Positions 9,024 to 18,085 are shown, counted from the stretch's first letter. The stretch is DNA of 64,000 bases from an uncultured Actinomycetes bacterium (GCA_937926105.1 CALANS010000175.1:214061-278060); one strand, 5' to 3'. Program-made: numbers and translations. Notes: generated by a model not told the origin, from the letters alone.

Positions 9024-9887
9024 TCAGCTGCGCAGCGCAGTCCCGGCCAGGCCGCCCTCGACTGTCAGCACGGCGCCAACCAGCGCCCTGGTCGCTTCTG
9101 CCTGTGGCTCGCTGAACAAGGTCAACGGTCGTCCCACCTCCACGATCCGGCCGGCCGACATCACGGCGACCCGGCTGGTGGTGTATGCCACCACTGACAG
9201 GTCGTGTGCGATGAGTACCAGCGTCAGCCCCAGCTCGGCAACGAGATCCTTGAGTAGGTTGAGGACTTGCGCACGGATCGAGACATCCAGCGCCGAAACC
9301 GGTTCGTCCGCGATCAGTACGCTCGGCGACGGCATCAACGCCCGGGCGATTGCGACGCGCTGCAGCTGACCCCCAGAGAACTCATGCGGGTATTTGTGCA
9401 GCGCATCTGGGCCCAGGCCGACCTGTTCGAGGACCTGCGCGACTCGTGCGGCATGGTCGCCCTCAACGTGGAGACTGCGTAGCGGCTCCATCAAGGACCG
9501 GCCGACCCGCATCCGGGGATCCAAGGAGCTTCGCGGGTTCTGCAGCACCACCTGCACCGATCGGCGGAATTGCTTGCGCAACGAGGAGCTCACTGCCCAG
9601 ACATCCTGCCCGGCGAACCGCACGTCGCCCTTGGTCGGGCGCTCGTCACCGGTGAGGATGCGCGTCAGGGTCGACTTGCCAGACCCCGACTCCCCGACCA
9701 ACCCCACGGCCTCGCCGCGCATCACCTCAAAGGTCACATCATTCAGCGCGGTCAGCATCGGTCTGGGACCGACGAGTCGGGTACGCGGCAACGGATAGTG
9801 CTGCCAGATCCCGCGCGCCTGCAATACCGGCTCCGACTCGGGATTCTCTCCCACCGGCACGGGGCCGCCCTGACCGGTCGCACTCAT
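9024..9887 (-). CDS. Peptide ABC transporter ATP-binding protein (DppF/OppF-like)
   Basis: A 287-residue ATPase. Walker A G-E-S-G-S-G-K-S is near residue 64, the Q-loop is in V-L-Q-N-P, the signature F-S-G-G-Q-L-Q-R is near residue 168, Walker B is V-L-I-A-D-E-P, and the H-loop is I-A-H-D-L. The spacing and C-terminal extension fit DppF/OppF. It is the last gene of a five-gene operon (binding protein, two permeases, two ATPases), and its ATG overlaps the preceding ATPase stop by 4 bases. It acts at the inner face of the cytoplasmic membrane to drive import of peptides or related solutes. Confidence 0.92.
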   Translation of the reverse strand: MSATGQGGPVPVGENPESEPVLQARGIWQHYPLPRTRLVGPRPMLTALNDVTFEVMRGEAVGLVGESGSGKSTLTRILTGDERPTKGDVRFAGQDVWAVSSSLRKQFRRSVQVVLQNPRSSLDPRMRVGRSLMEPLRSLHVEGDHAARVAQVLEQVGLGPDALHKYPHEFSGGQLQRVAIARALMPSPSVLIADEPVSALDVSIRAQVLNLLKDLVAELGLTLVLIAHDLSVVAYTTSRVAVMSAGRIVEVGRPLTLFSEPQAEATRALVGAVLTVEGGLAGTALRS

Positions 9888-10891
9888 GATTCGCCCGCGA
9901 TCGTCCGCTCGGCTCGCGAGCCCGAAGGAGCCGCTATGGGATGCCAGCAGGCGACCCGCGAGGGTCCGTCATCCAGCTCGGGCATGGCGGCACACGCATC
10001 CGTCGCCGCCATGCATCGCGTTCGGAACGCGCATCCAGTGGGCATTTCTGCCAACGGGGGCACCATCCCGGGAATCGACGGCAGGCGCGAACTTCCATCC
10101 AGTGCAATGTTATCCATCGTGGGCTGGGAGTCCAGCAGGCCACGCGTATAGGGGTGACGGGGAGCGCGGAAGACCCGGTCGACGGGACCGGATTCCACTA
10201 TCCGGCCGCCGTACATGACGGCGACGGTATCGCACAGGGCTGCGATCACCGGTAGGTCGTGGGTAATCATCAGCAGAGCGCAGCCGCGCTCCCTGACGGC
10301 CGAGTCGAGCAACGTGAGGACCTGTTTCTGGACGGTCACGTCGAGCGCGGTCGTCGGTTCGTCGGCAATGATCAACTTGGGGTAGCAGGCCAGTGCCATT
10401 GCGATCATGATGCGTTGCCGCTGTCCGCCGGAAAGCGCATGGGGGTATGAGCGCATCATAGATGCCGCGCGAGGCAGGTTCATCTGCTCCATCAGGTCCA
10501 GGGTCTGTACCCGGGCGGCTTCCGCCGACACTCCGGTGTGCCGGCGGATCACGGTGGAGATCTGCTCGCCCACCCGCTTGGTCGGATTGAGCGCTGACAT
10601 CGGGTCCTGGAACACCATGGACAGGGTTCGCCCTCGCCGGCTCGAAAAGGCGCGGTCGCCCAGCGTGGTCAGATCGATGCCGTCGTGCATCACGGACCCT
10701 GACACCTGCCACCCGACCGGCAGCAATCCCATGACCGCGAGCGCGGTCAGGCTCTTTCCGGCTCCGGACTCGCCGACCAGCCCCATTCGACTGCCTGCAC
10801 CGACACTGAAGCTCACTCCACGCACAGCGCTCAGGTCGCCCCGGTGCACCACCAAGTCCCGGACCTGCAAGGCGTTCTCAGCACCCATCAC
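9884..10891 (-). CDS. Peptide ABC transporter ATP-binding protein (DppD/OppD-like)
   Basis: A 335-residue ATPase with Walker A G-E-S-G-A-G-K-S, signature L-S-G-G-Q-R-Q-R and Walker B L-I-I-A-D-E-P-T. The C-terminal oligopeptide/dipeptide transporter extension has the family Cys pattern (G-C-A-F-R-T-R-C then A-C and a final C-W). It overlaps the permease gene upstream and the second ATPase downstream by 4 bases each, so the proteins are likely made in fixed proportion. It pairs with the 9024-9887 product as the heterodimeric motor of transporter 1. Confidence 0.93.
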   Translation of the reverse strand: MMGAENALQVRDLVVHRGDLSAVRGVSFSVGAGSRMGLVGESGAGKSLTALAVMGLLPVGWQVSGSVMHDGIDLTTLGDRAFSSRRGRTLSMVFQDPMSALNPTKRVGEQISTVIRRHTGVSAEAARVQTLDLMEQMNLPRAASMMRSYPHALSGGQRQRIMIAMALACYPKLIIADEPTTALDVTVQKQVLTLLDSAVRERGCALLMITHDLPVIAALCDTVAVMYGGRIVESGPVDRVFRAPRHPYTRGLLDSQPTMDNIALDGSSRLPSIPGMVPPLAEMPTGCAFRTRCMAATDACAAMPELDDGPSRVACWHPIAAPSGSRAERTIAGES

Positions 10892-11790
10892 CGCCTCCGC
10901 GACAGCTTGGGATCAAGGACGTCACGCAACCCGTCACCCAGCAGGTTCAGTCCCAGAACCACCAAGACAATGGCCAGGCCGGGCCAGATCGCCAACGGTG
11001 ACGAGACGCCAACCTGGTCCTGCGCCTCGTTGAGCAGCAAACCCCAGGAGATGGTAGGCCGCGCAACGCCGACTCCGAGGTAGGACAGTGCGGCCTCGAC
11101 GAGGATGCCTACCGCAAAGTACAGCGTGAACTGGATGATCAGGACACCGGCGATATTCGGTACGACATGCCGGATCAGGACGAATACTCGGCCTCGGCCG
11201 TACAGGCGTGCCGCGGTGATGTAGTCCTCGGCCAGCACACCCAGTGCCGCTGACCTGATGACCCGAGCAAATGAGGGGGAGAAGAACAGGGCCAGCGCAA
11301 TGATGGTCGTCACCGCCCCGGAGCCGATGCTGGTGGCCAGGACCAGCGCGGTGATGATCCCCGGAATCGACAGCAAGACGTCGGCCACCCGCATGACACC
11401 CTCGTCGGCCCATCGACCTCCGGCGGCGGCGCTGAGCCCGCCCAGCAGTCCGAGCGCCATTCCCAGGAACGAACCACAGGCTCCGATGAACACCGACGTC
11501 TTGGCGCCGGCCATCAAGCTTGCCACCACATCGCGTCCCAATGCATCGGTGCCGAGCAGGTGGCCAGGAGAGCCGGGCGGCAACAACCGATTCACCACGT
11601 CGGGGAGGTTGGGATCCGAAGGCAGGTAGAACAACGAGATCATCGCGACGGCAAGAAACAGCACCGTGATCGTGCCACCGATGACCAAGGACAGGTTCCA
11701 TCGCCGCCGATGCCTACGCGACGTCGCGTCGGAGATCGATTCCGCCGGCACCAATCGCACCTCGTCGCCGGTCGGCAAGAGATCGCTCAT
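10888..11790 (-). CDS. Peptide ABC transporter permease (DppC/OppC-like)
   Basis: A 300-residue membrane protein. A cytoplasmic N-terminus of ~35 residues is followed by a first transmembrane segment, a periplasmic stretch containing the DppC-typical L-G-T-D-A-L-G-R-D-V, then five more hydrophobic segments. The EAA-like cytoplasmic loop (L-A-E-D-Y-I-T-A-A-R-L-Y-G-R-G) docks on the ATPases. Its start overlaps the DppB-like gene by 4 bases (ATGA), and its end overlaps the DppD-like gene by 4 bases. Confidence 0.93.
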   Translation of the reverse strand: MSDLLPTGDEVRLVPAESISDATSRRHRRRWNLSLVIGGTITVLFLAVAMISLFYLPSDPNLPDVVNRLLPPGSPGHLLGTDALGRDVVASLMAGAKTSVFIGACGSFLGMALGLLGGLSAAAGGRWADEGVMRVADVLLSIPGIITALVLATSIGSGAVTTIIALALFFSPSFARVIRSAALGVLAEDYITAARLYGRGRVFVLIRHVVPNIAGVLIIQFTLYFAVGILVEAALSYLGVGVARPTISWGLLLNEAQDQVGVSSPLAIWPGLAIVLVVLGLNLLGDGLRDVLDPKLSRRR

Positions 11791-12734
11791 CGGGCCACTC
11801 CGACCCGGGGGTCAAGCAAGCCGTACAGGACGTCGACAATCAGGTTGACCACCATCACGAATGCAACGATGAGCATGACGGTTGATTGCACCACGGTGAG
11901 TTCCCGAGCCGTCACGTTCGACAGGATCATCCGGCTGAGTCCGGGCAGCGAGAACACGCTCTCCACGATCACCGTGCCTCCCACCAACTCTCCGATCTGA
12001 AGACCCAGCACGGTCACGAGGGGAAGGGCCGCGTTGCGCAGCCCGACGGATAGCAGCGCTCCGGTGCGGGTCATCCCGGTCGCGCGGGCGGTCCGGACGT
12101 AGTCCTCGTTCATCACGTCGAGGACCATCGTCCGCACATAGCGGCTCATGGACGCTGCCATCACCAGCCCCAGGGTGATGGACGGCAGGATCAACGAGGT
12201 GATCGCGCCGCTCACGCTGGTCGACCACGGCGTCCAACCGCCGGTGGGTAACCAACCGAGCTTGACGCCAACCAGGAGCGAGAGCAGCAATCCCGCCCAG
12301 AACACCGGAACGGCAATGCCAACCTGGCTGAAGAGGGCCACAATCGCACCCGACGGTCTGCCGACATTGCGGGCCGCATAGGTGCCGACCGGCACCGCAA
12401 TCGCGATGGCCAAAACCAGCCCGGCGCAGGCGAGCGGTACCGATACTGGCAGACTGGAATAGATCAGGCTACCGACCGGCGCATTCGTTCGAAACGATTT
12501 GCCCAGGTCGCCAGACAGCATCCCGCGGACCCAGTCGAAATACTGAATCACGAGCGGGCGATCCAACCCGAAAGAACGTTGTAGCTCGCGGATCGCGGCG
12601 GGAGTTCCGTTCTTTCCGAGAATCGTTGCCGCCACGCTTCCACCGGTCAGGCGGATCATCAGAAAGATCACGATCGACGACACGACAAGGGTGACCACGA
12701 AGGTGGCCAGCCGCCGCACCAAAAATCTGACCAT
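11787..12734 (-). CDS. Peptide ABC transporter permease (DppB/OppB-like)
   Basis: A 315-residue membrane protein. It has the DppB N-terminus (R-F-L-V-R-R-L-A-T-F with a hydrophobic first helix), the long first periplasmic loop ending D-W-V-R-G-M-L-S-G-D-L-G, and the EAA loop N-E-D-Y-V-R-T-A-R-A-T-G-M. It forms the channel with the DppC-like partner. It is separated from the binding-protein gene by 132 bases holding a very stable hairpin, so it may be expressed at a lower level than the binding protein. Confidence 0.93.
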   Translation of the reverse strand: MVRFLVRRLATFVVTLVVSSIVIFLMIRLTGGSVAATILGKNGTPAAIRELQRSFGLDRPLVIQYFDWVRGMLSGDLGKSFRTNAPVGSLIYSSLPVSVPLACAGLVLAIAIAVPVGTYAARNVGRPSGAIVALFSQVGIAVPVFWAGLLLSLLVGVKLGWLPTGGWTPWSTSVSGAITSLILPSITLGLVMAASMSRYVRTMVLDVMNEDYVRTARATGMTRTGALLSVGLRNAALPLVTVLGLQIGELVGGTVIVESVFSLPGLSRMILSNVTARELTVVQSTVMLIVAFVMVVNLIVDVLYGLLDPRVGVAR

Positions 12735-12813
12735 GACACCCCCTGTTCACACCGTCGGACGACTACCAAGTCCTGGCCGAGGCTGACCCCGCTGCCGCCC
12801 GTTGCTGCCGGAG

Positions 12814-12860
12814 CGTCGCCGGATGCCAGCGCTGCACCCCAGCGGTGGCATCCGGCGACG
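12814..12860 (-). promoter_or_regulatory. 47-nt intra-operon hairpin between binding-protein and permease genes
   Basis: A perfect 15-bp outer stem (CGTCGCCGGATGCCA with its complement at 12846-12860), one G-G mismatch, a 5-bp inner stem and a CACCC loop. It begins seven bases after the binding-protein stop codon and has no U-tract. Such structures in transporter operons usually protect the upstream binding-protein mRNA or partly terminate, giving excess binding protein. Confidence 0.65.
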
Positions 12861-12866
12861 TGTCCG

Positions 12867-14492
12867 TCACCAGTGCAGGTCGGCTAGCCGAATTCCCACG
12901 AAGACGTTCGGATCCTGCCAGCCTTGCAAGTCCGGGCTCATCAATCCCACCCCGGACTTGGAGATCATCGGAACGATGACGGCATCCCGGGTAAGCGTGT
13001 CCATGGCCTGCTTCATGATCTTGTCGTACTCGGCAGTCGATGCCGCGGCGTCCGCCTGGGCGAGCAAGGAGGTGTACTTCTCGCTGCAGTAAGTCGACCA
13101 ACTCACCTGCGTCTTGTCCGGGCAGGCCCAGCTCGTGGGGTCGTCGCTACCAGCCATGACCGTGACATCGAAGTCGGGCTGCTTGGCGGAAAACACCAAC
13201 TGGGAGTAGCGAGCCAGATCGACCGCGTTGTTCTTGACCTTGAATCCCGCAGCCTGCATCTCCGCGATCATCACCTCCGCCGGAGGCTTCAGGTCACCGA
13301 CATCGGTCAGCGAGGTGAATTCCAGCTCCTGGTCACCGTACCCATTCGACGCCACCGCAGCCGCCGCGGCCTTCGGGTCGTACGGGTTCGCGCAACTACC
13401 CGCGCTGTAGGGCTGGAACCAGGAGCGGTTGGGCTCGCCGAAGGTGCAGGTGGTCTTGATGCCCCAGGGAGCGTTGAACAGGGCCTTGATCGCGTCGCGG
13501 TCGAATACCTGAGCGATCACCTGGCGTTCCTTCTCGGGCACCCTGCTGTTGATCACGCCATAGGTGGGCTCACCCGATTGTGGGTAGGTGATCAAGTGGT
13601 ACTTCTTGTCCAGCCCCTCCTTGGTGATCTGCGACCAGAATTGCGCGCCAGCCGGAGCGAACAGGTCCGCCTCGCCTGCCTTGAGCGCGTTGAGTGCGGC
13701 GTTCTGGTCGGGAATGATCTTGATTGTCACATCGGGAATGGCTGGCTTGGTGCCCCAATAGCTGGTGTTCGCGGTGAGTGTGATGGAGTCGTTCGGCACG
13801 TACTTCACGAGCTTGTATGGCCCCGTTCCGATCGGGTCCGTTGCGATGCTGGATGCCGACGCCTTCGGCTGGATCAGCCCCGATGTCGAACCCATCCCGA
13901 GAAAGAACGATCTGGACGGCCTGCTCAGTGTGACCTCGACGGTATGGTCGTCGGTCTTCTTGATGCTTGTCACGGCCGAGTAGGCGGTCGCGTTCCGGGT
14001 GACAGGACTCGCCTTCATGGTATTGAGCGAGTAGACCACGTCGTCCGCGGTCACCGGCGCGCCATTGGAAAACGTTGTATCGCGGATGTGGAAGGAGTAG
14101 GTCTTCTGGTCGTCGCTGATGGTCCACTTGTCGGAGACTCCTGGCACGGCCTGGCCATCGGCATCGAAATAGACCAAAGGCTCCACAATGTTCGGAATCC
14201 ACAGGGCTAATGCGGTCAGGTTGCTCTTGGTGTAGTCGAGGGTACCCGGGTCCTGCACCGCGATAGCGATCAGCTTGTTCTGTGCCTTGCGAGGCGACGC
14301 CGGACCGGTGGAGGCCGGTTGGTTCGTATCGGGAGCGTTGCCGCTGGCCGATGCGCCGGGAGAATTCCCCCCGGCATCGCTGCTGGAACCGGCCGTTCCG
14401 GACGAACCACACGCCGCGATGGCGAGGCCGACTGAAGCCAGTAACGCGATGGTGCTCCCAAACCGGGCGGACCCGCGCCGCGCACGTTTCAT
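12867..14492 (-). CDS. Peptide ABC transporter substrate-binding lipoprotein (DppA/OppA-like), transporter 1
   Basis: A 541-residue SBP family 5 protein. The Sec-type signal carries a lipobox, L-A-I-A-A-C, so Cys28 is probably lipidated. A Ser/Gly/Pro-rich linker of ~40 residues precedes the mature domain, which starts near K-L-I-A-I-A-V-Q-D-P-G-T-L-D. Typical family motifs include F-S-N-G-A-P-V-T-A-D-D-V-V-Y-S-L and I-G-T-G-P-Y-K. AAGGGA lies 8 bases before the ATG, and a well-formed promoter lies at 14558-14586. The ligand cannot be predicted; M81 and RidA genes flank the operon on both sides. Confidence 0.93.
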   Translation of the reverse strand: MKRARRGSARFGSTIALLASVGLAIAACGSSGTAGSSSDAGGNSPGASASGNAPDTNQPASTGPASPRKAQNKLIAIAVQDPGTLDYTKSNLTALALWIPNIVEPLVYFDADGQAVPGVSDKWTISDDQKTYSFHIRDTTFSNGAPVTADDVVYSLNTMKASPVTRNATAYSAVTSIKKTDDHTVEVTLSRPSRSFFLGMGSTSGLIQPKASASSIATDPIGTGPYKLVKYVPNDSITLTANTSYWGTKPAIPDVTIKIIPDQNAALNALKAGEADLFAPAGAQFWSQITKEGLDKKYHLITYPQSGEPTYGVINSRVPEKERQVIAQVFDRDAIKALFNAPWGIKTTCTFGEPNRSWFQPYSAGSCANPYDPKAAAAAVASNGYGDQELEFTSLTDVGDLKPPAEVMIAEMQAAGFKVKNNAVDLARYSQLVFSAKQPDFDVTVMAGSDDPTSWACPDKTQVSWSTYCSEKYTSLLAQADAAASTAEYDKIMKQAMDTLTRDAVIVPMISKSGVGLMSPDLQGWQDPNVFVGIRLADLHW

Positions 14493-14557
14493 TTCAGAGT
14501 CCCTTCGTAGCTAACGAGCGACACCACTCATGTTCCATGCAGCGAAAATGCCATCCC

Positions 14558-14586
14558 ATTGTCCACAGCGTGTCTGACAGTGTCAA
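14558..14586 (-). promoter_or_regulatory. Sigma70-type promoter of transporter 1 with embedded palindrome
   Basis: TTGACA (14581-14586), a 17-base spacer and GACAAT (14558-14563). The predicted start is near 14551, giving a leader of about 58 nt. The -35 box is part of the palindrome TGACA-C-TGTCA, so a repressor could compete with RNA polymerase. Confidence 0.65.
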
Positions 14587-14736
14587 TAGCGTGCACTCGC
14601 ACTCGCTGAGCGGAAGACTGTGAGTGACCAATGCGCGCGCCCGTGCCGCGGACCGCTTCCGGTCGACCCACTGAGCGTCTGGGCAGCCGGGTAACACCCT
14701 GCCGTGAGCCGGATGGGCGCCGCGCCCATCCAGCGA

Positions 14737-15119
14737 CTACGGCGCCCCGACGGGGATGTAGGCCACCACATCCACCTCGAACTTCAGCGCGCCCAAGTCA
14801 ACCGACAGTGAGGTCCGAGCCGGCAATGGGTCGGCGAAGTAGTCCCGATACCGGGCGTTGTATTCGTCGCGATACTGCCGGTCTCCCAGGTAGGCACGCA
14901 CCTGAACGACGTCGGCCAGCGTTCCGCCCGCGGCGGCCAGGATGCGCGTCACGTTCGAGAAGGCACGCTCCATTTCCTCCGCGAAGTCGCCGGGCACGTG
15001 AGCGCCGGTGTCGTCCACGGCTGCCTGCCCGGAGACGAAGACGAAATCCCCCGCGCGGATGCCCGGGAGAATGGAAGGTGGCTGACGGGCAAGTCGCCGG
15101 TCACGGCAGTTCTGGGCAT
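14737..15119 (-). pseudogene. RidA-family deaminase gene with a one-base deletion
   Basis: The ATG at 15119, with GAGGAG upstream, reads M-P-R-T-A-V-T-G-D-L-P-V-S-H-L-P-F-S in step with the intact copy at 7309-7689. One base is missing near 15065-15068 (CCC where the intact reading needs CCCC). Beyond it the RidA sequence continues perfectly in the shifted frame to 14737 (V-Q-V-R-A-Y-L-G-D, L-P-A-R-T-S-L). Distances from ATG to the shared G-T-G-G-A-C-G-A-C are 102 bases in copy 1 and 101 here. Internal initiation at a GTG at 15018 would lack the N-terminal strands. It is either a real pseudogene or an assembly error. Confidence 0.75.
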
Positions 15120-15147
15120 GGGCGCTCGCTCCTCGCGCTTCCGGGTT

Positions 15148-16641
15148 TCATCGTGTCGCCGAATAGGCAGTCTCGGGTTCGAAGGGATACATCGGATGCG
15201 GACGGTGCTGGTAGTTGAATCCGGTGACGGAGTTGCGCGTGACGCCTGGTGTATCCACGACGACGAGGTCGGAGCACACCTCTGCGAAGCCGGCTCGGGG
15301 CCCGTTCACGCCCTTGCCGATGACGGCGCTCAGCTGCGTAGGCTCGATGCCGACCACCTGGTACTGGACGGCAGAGATCGGTTGGACCGATTTCGAGGTC
15401 AGCACCACGGCAATGCCGTCATCGGTGCGGACGCCGACCATGTCGCCTCCATCGAAGAATCGGAAGCCACCGTGGGCGATTCGCGGTTCCTCATACAGAC
15501 CGCTGTGTCGACCGGTGATTGAGCCGATGAGGCGAACGGGCACGCCGTCCTGTTCTGGCGACTGGCCACCTGCCATCACATCCACGCGACCGCCGACCGG
15601 CGTGCCATCCAGAGCCGCCACCGCCTGTGGGTCATACAGCGTGGTCCCACACCCCGCAGCGCGCCGCCTGATCACCTCCGCCAGCAAGACGGTTGAGTCT
15701 CCGGGCCCACCGCCACCCACGTTGTCGCCGACATCCAAGACCAGCAGTGGCCGATCGCCGCGATGCGCCAGGATGGCCGAGACCGCCTCCGACACGGACA
15801 GCCCGCCGCCCTGCAGGTCTGCCCGGGCCGCCCAGACCGCGTCGGCTACTCGCCGCGCCGCATCCCGTGCCGCGTCCGGATCAGGGTGTGTGGCCAGCAC
15901 AGACATCCCCATCTGCGGAACATCGGCATAGGGAAATCCCTCTACGATGCTGACATCCAGCATCCCGGGTTCCGTCTCCACCTCACGGGCCGCCCGCAGC
16001 AGCGAGGCCATCGGCTCGGTCGAGGTGTCCTGCCGAACGATCGTCACCACTAGCGGTAACCGCTCCAGCGCGGTGGCGGGCCGCACGCCCGTCCGCACGA
16101 TGCGCAGCACCAGGCGTCGACACTCGGCCCCGACCTGCCGGGCATCGACATGCGGATTCGTCTGATACGCCAACAACACGTCCACCGCGTCCACCAGGCG
16201 CTGTTCCACGTTGGCGTGCATGTCTACGACGGTGCCGATCGGCACCCCGGATCCGACGACAGTGCGCACCCGCTCGGCGATCTCCGCGTCCACGTGCAGG
16301 TTACCGTCGGCCACGGCCGCGCCGTGCAACACCAGCAGCACAGCGTCTATCCGGCCTGCGGACCGCAACGCGCACAGCATCTCGTCTACCAATATCTGGT
16401 ACGCCTCGGCCGAAATCGGCCCGCAGGGGGTAACGAACCCGACCGGGAGTGGCAGCACCTCTACGTTGTCCTCGTCCGGCCCGGCTTCGAGGAACCCGCC
16501 GACCACGGACCGAGAATCACGGTAATGCGCGATCATGGCGTCGCCGGTGTGCCATCCATCGGCACGATAGCGTGCTAGGCCGGCCTGTGCCGAGGAAAAT
16601 GTGTTCGCCTCGTGGTACAGCCCCAAAACGGCAATCCGCAC
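15148..16641 (-). CDS. M81-family (MlrC-like) metallopeptidase, intact member of the M81-RidA pair
   Basis: A 497-residue protein with the full M81 layout: N-terminus V-R-I-A-V-L-G-L-Y-H-E-A-N-T-F, V-L-H-G-A-A-V, zinc segment V-D-M-H-A-N-V-E, T-N-P-H-V-D, and the C-terminal domain L-V-L-D-V-G-D-N-V-G-G-G-G-P-G-D-S-T. The longest open frame begins far upstream inside the aminotransferase gene. The GTG at 16641, directly before the conserved N-terminus, is the likely start, with GGGGAGGAG 18 bases upstream. It lies 38 bases after the aminotransferase gene and 28 before RidA copy 2, in a minus-strand operon headed by the IlvD-like gene. The C-terminal half is very similar to the pseudogene at 7718-8747. 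Confidence 0.9.
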   Translation of the reverse strand: MRIAVLGLYHEANTFSSAQAGLARYRADGWHTGDAMIAHYRDSRSVVGGFLEAGPDEDNVEVLPLPVGFVTPCGPISAEAYQILVDEMLCALRSAGRIDAVLLVLHGAAVADGNLHVDAEIAERVRTVVGSGVPIGTVVDMHANVEQRLVDAVDVLLAYQTNPHVDARQVGAECRRLVLRIVRTGVRPATALERLPLVVTIVRQDTSTEPMASLLRAAREVETEPGMLDVSIVEGFPYADVPQMGMSVLATHPDPDAARDAARRVADAVWAARADLQGGGLSVSEAVSAILAHRGDRPLLVLDVGDNVGGGGPGDSTVLLAEVIRRRAAGCGTTLYDPQAVAALDGTPVGGRVDVMAGGQSPEQDGVPVRLIGSITGRHSGLYEEPRIAHGGFRFFDGGDMVGVRTDDGIAVVLTSKSVQPISAVQYQVVGIEPTQLSAVIGKGVNGPRAGFAEVCSDLVVVDTPGVTRNSVTGFNYQHRPHPMYPFEPETAYSATR

Positions 16642-16679
16642 CGGCGGGGCGTGACCGTTCTCCTCCCCGAGAGGCGCTC

Positions 16680-18002
16680 TCACTCGCTCGCCGCAACCGG
16701 ACGGATCGGCGCGGGACCGTCCGCCACCGTCGCCGCCAACGCCTGTTCGAATGCCCCCACCACCGTAGCGATATCGCTGGCGGTGTGTGCCGTGGAGATG
16801 TACCACCGACCGCCTGGCAGCGCAAAGACTCCCCGTCGCAACAGGTGGACCAGCAGCCTGTCGTAGAACACCTGGTCGCCAGCCAGGAACGTCTCGATCG
16901 TGTCGGCCTGGTCGACTCCGAACAGGCACTGCACCACCGGCCCTACCTGATTGACCGTTCCTGGCACACCGTGGGTTCGAATGGCGGTGCGCATGCCGTC
17001 CGACAATTCGCGCCCTCGCGCGTCAAATGCAGGATAGATCCCCTCTTCGGACAGCGCGTCCAGCGTCGCGACCGCGGCCGCCAGCACCACCGGATTGCCG
17101 TTGTAGGTGCCGGCATGCACCACGCCGGACATGACCTGGTCCAACAGCGCGGCCCGGCCTGCCACCGCCGATAGCGGATAGCCGCCGGCAATCGCCTTGG
17201 CCAGAACTACCAGATCCGGCTGCACGCCATACTTCTCGACCGCACCGCCACGAGCAAGCCGGAATCCGGTAATCACCTCGTCGAAGATCAACACAGTCCC
17301 GGTGGCATCGCAGAGTTCCCGCAGACCGGCGAGGTAGCCCTCCGGGGGCGCTATCACGCCCGAGTTGCATAGCACCGGCTCGACGAACACTGCCGCGACG
17401 TCGGCTTCCGGTTCCTTGAGTACCGCCGCTGCCGCCTCCAGGTCACCGAAGGGAAGCAGGCTCACATCCGCCAGCGCCGACTCGCGCTGCCCCTGGCTGC
17501 CCAGTGAGGTCAGACTGCCGTGATGATCCGGGCGGTAGCCGAGCAGGAAACTATCGGACCAGCCGTGGTAGTGACCGATCATTTTCACGAATCGGTGTCG
17601 GCCCGTTGCGGCGCGCGCCAGACGCAACGCGACCTGGGTTGCCTCCGAGCCGGTATTCGACCAGATCAGCCGCTCGGTTCCCGGGATGGCGGCCAGAACC
17701 CGTTCGGCGGCTTCGTACTCCCACCGGTGGCCCGCGCCGAAGGTCGCACCGCCACCCAGAACCTCGGCGACGGCACGTGTCAGCCCGGCGTGCCCGTGAC
17801 CCAGGATCACGGGTCCCCAGCCCAGTACGTGATCGAGATAGCTATTGCCATCCAGATCGGTCAGCCGAGCACCCTGGCCGCCCTGGAAGAACAGCGGATG
17901 CGGCTTCATCGAGCCTCGCATGCCGGTCGATACGCCCCCCGCCAAAGAGCGTTTGGCACGGTCCCACGCGGCAGCCGAGGCCGGCCACGAGTCGATCAGC
18001 AT
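16680..18002 (-). CDS. Class-III PLP aminotransferase (glutamate-1-semialdehyde aminomutase-like)
   Basis: A 440-residue fold-type I PLP enzyme of ordinary length. It has S-N-T-G-S-E-A near residue 120, I-F-D-E-V-I-T-G-F-R near residue 240 with the PLP-ring Asp, and V-V-L-A-K-A-I-A-G-G-Y with the Schiff-base Lys at about residue 269. The ATG at 18002 is preceded by GGAGGA. Members act as aminotransferases or 1,2-aminomutases; sequence alone does not separate these. Here it lies in a catabolic operon with an IlvD-like dehydratase, an M81 peptidase and a RidA locus, which disfavours a role in heme synthesis and favours handling of an omega- or beta-amino acid. Confidence 0.9.
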   Translation of the reverse strand: MLIDSWPASAAAWDRAKRSLAGGVSTGMRGSMKPHPLFFQGGQGARLTDLDGNSYLDHVLGWGPVILGHGHAGLTRAVAEVLGGGATFGAGHRWEYEAAERVLAAIPGTERLIWSNTGSEATQVALRLARAATGRHRFVKMIGHYHGWSDSFLLGYRPDHHGSLTSLGSQGQRESALADVSLLPFGDLEAAAAVLKEPEADVAAVFVEPVLCNSGVIAPPEGYLAGLRELCDATGTVLIFDEVITGFRLARGGAVEKYGVQPDLVVLAKAIAGGYPLSAVAGRAALLDQVMSGVVHAGTYNGNPVVLAAAVATLDALSEEGIYPAFDARGRELSDGMRTAIRTHGVPGTVNQVGPVVQCLFGVDQADTIETFLAGDQVFYDRLLVHLLRRGVFALPGGRWYISTAHTASDIATVVGAFEQALAATVADGPAPIRPVAASE

Positions 18003-18085
18003 GGAGGTCCTCCACTGGGTCACGAATTCAGCAGCTGAAACGTTGCTTCCGCCAGATGGATGGTATCGCTGCCGGTCTGGTTCGG

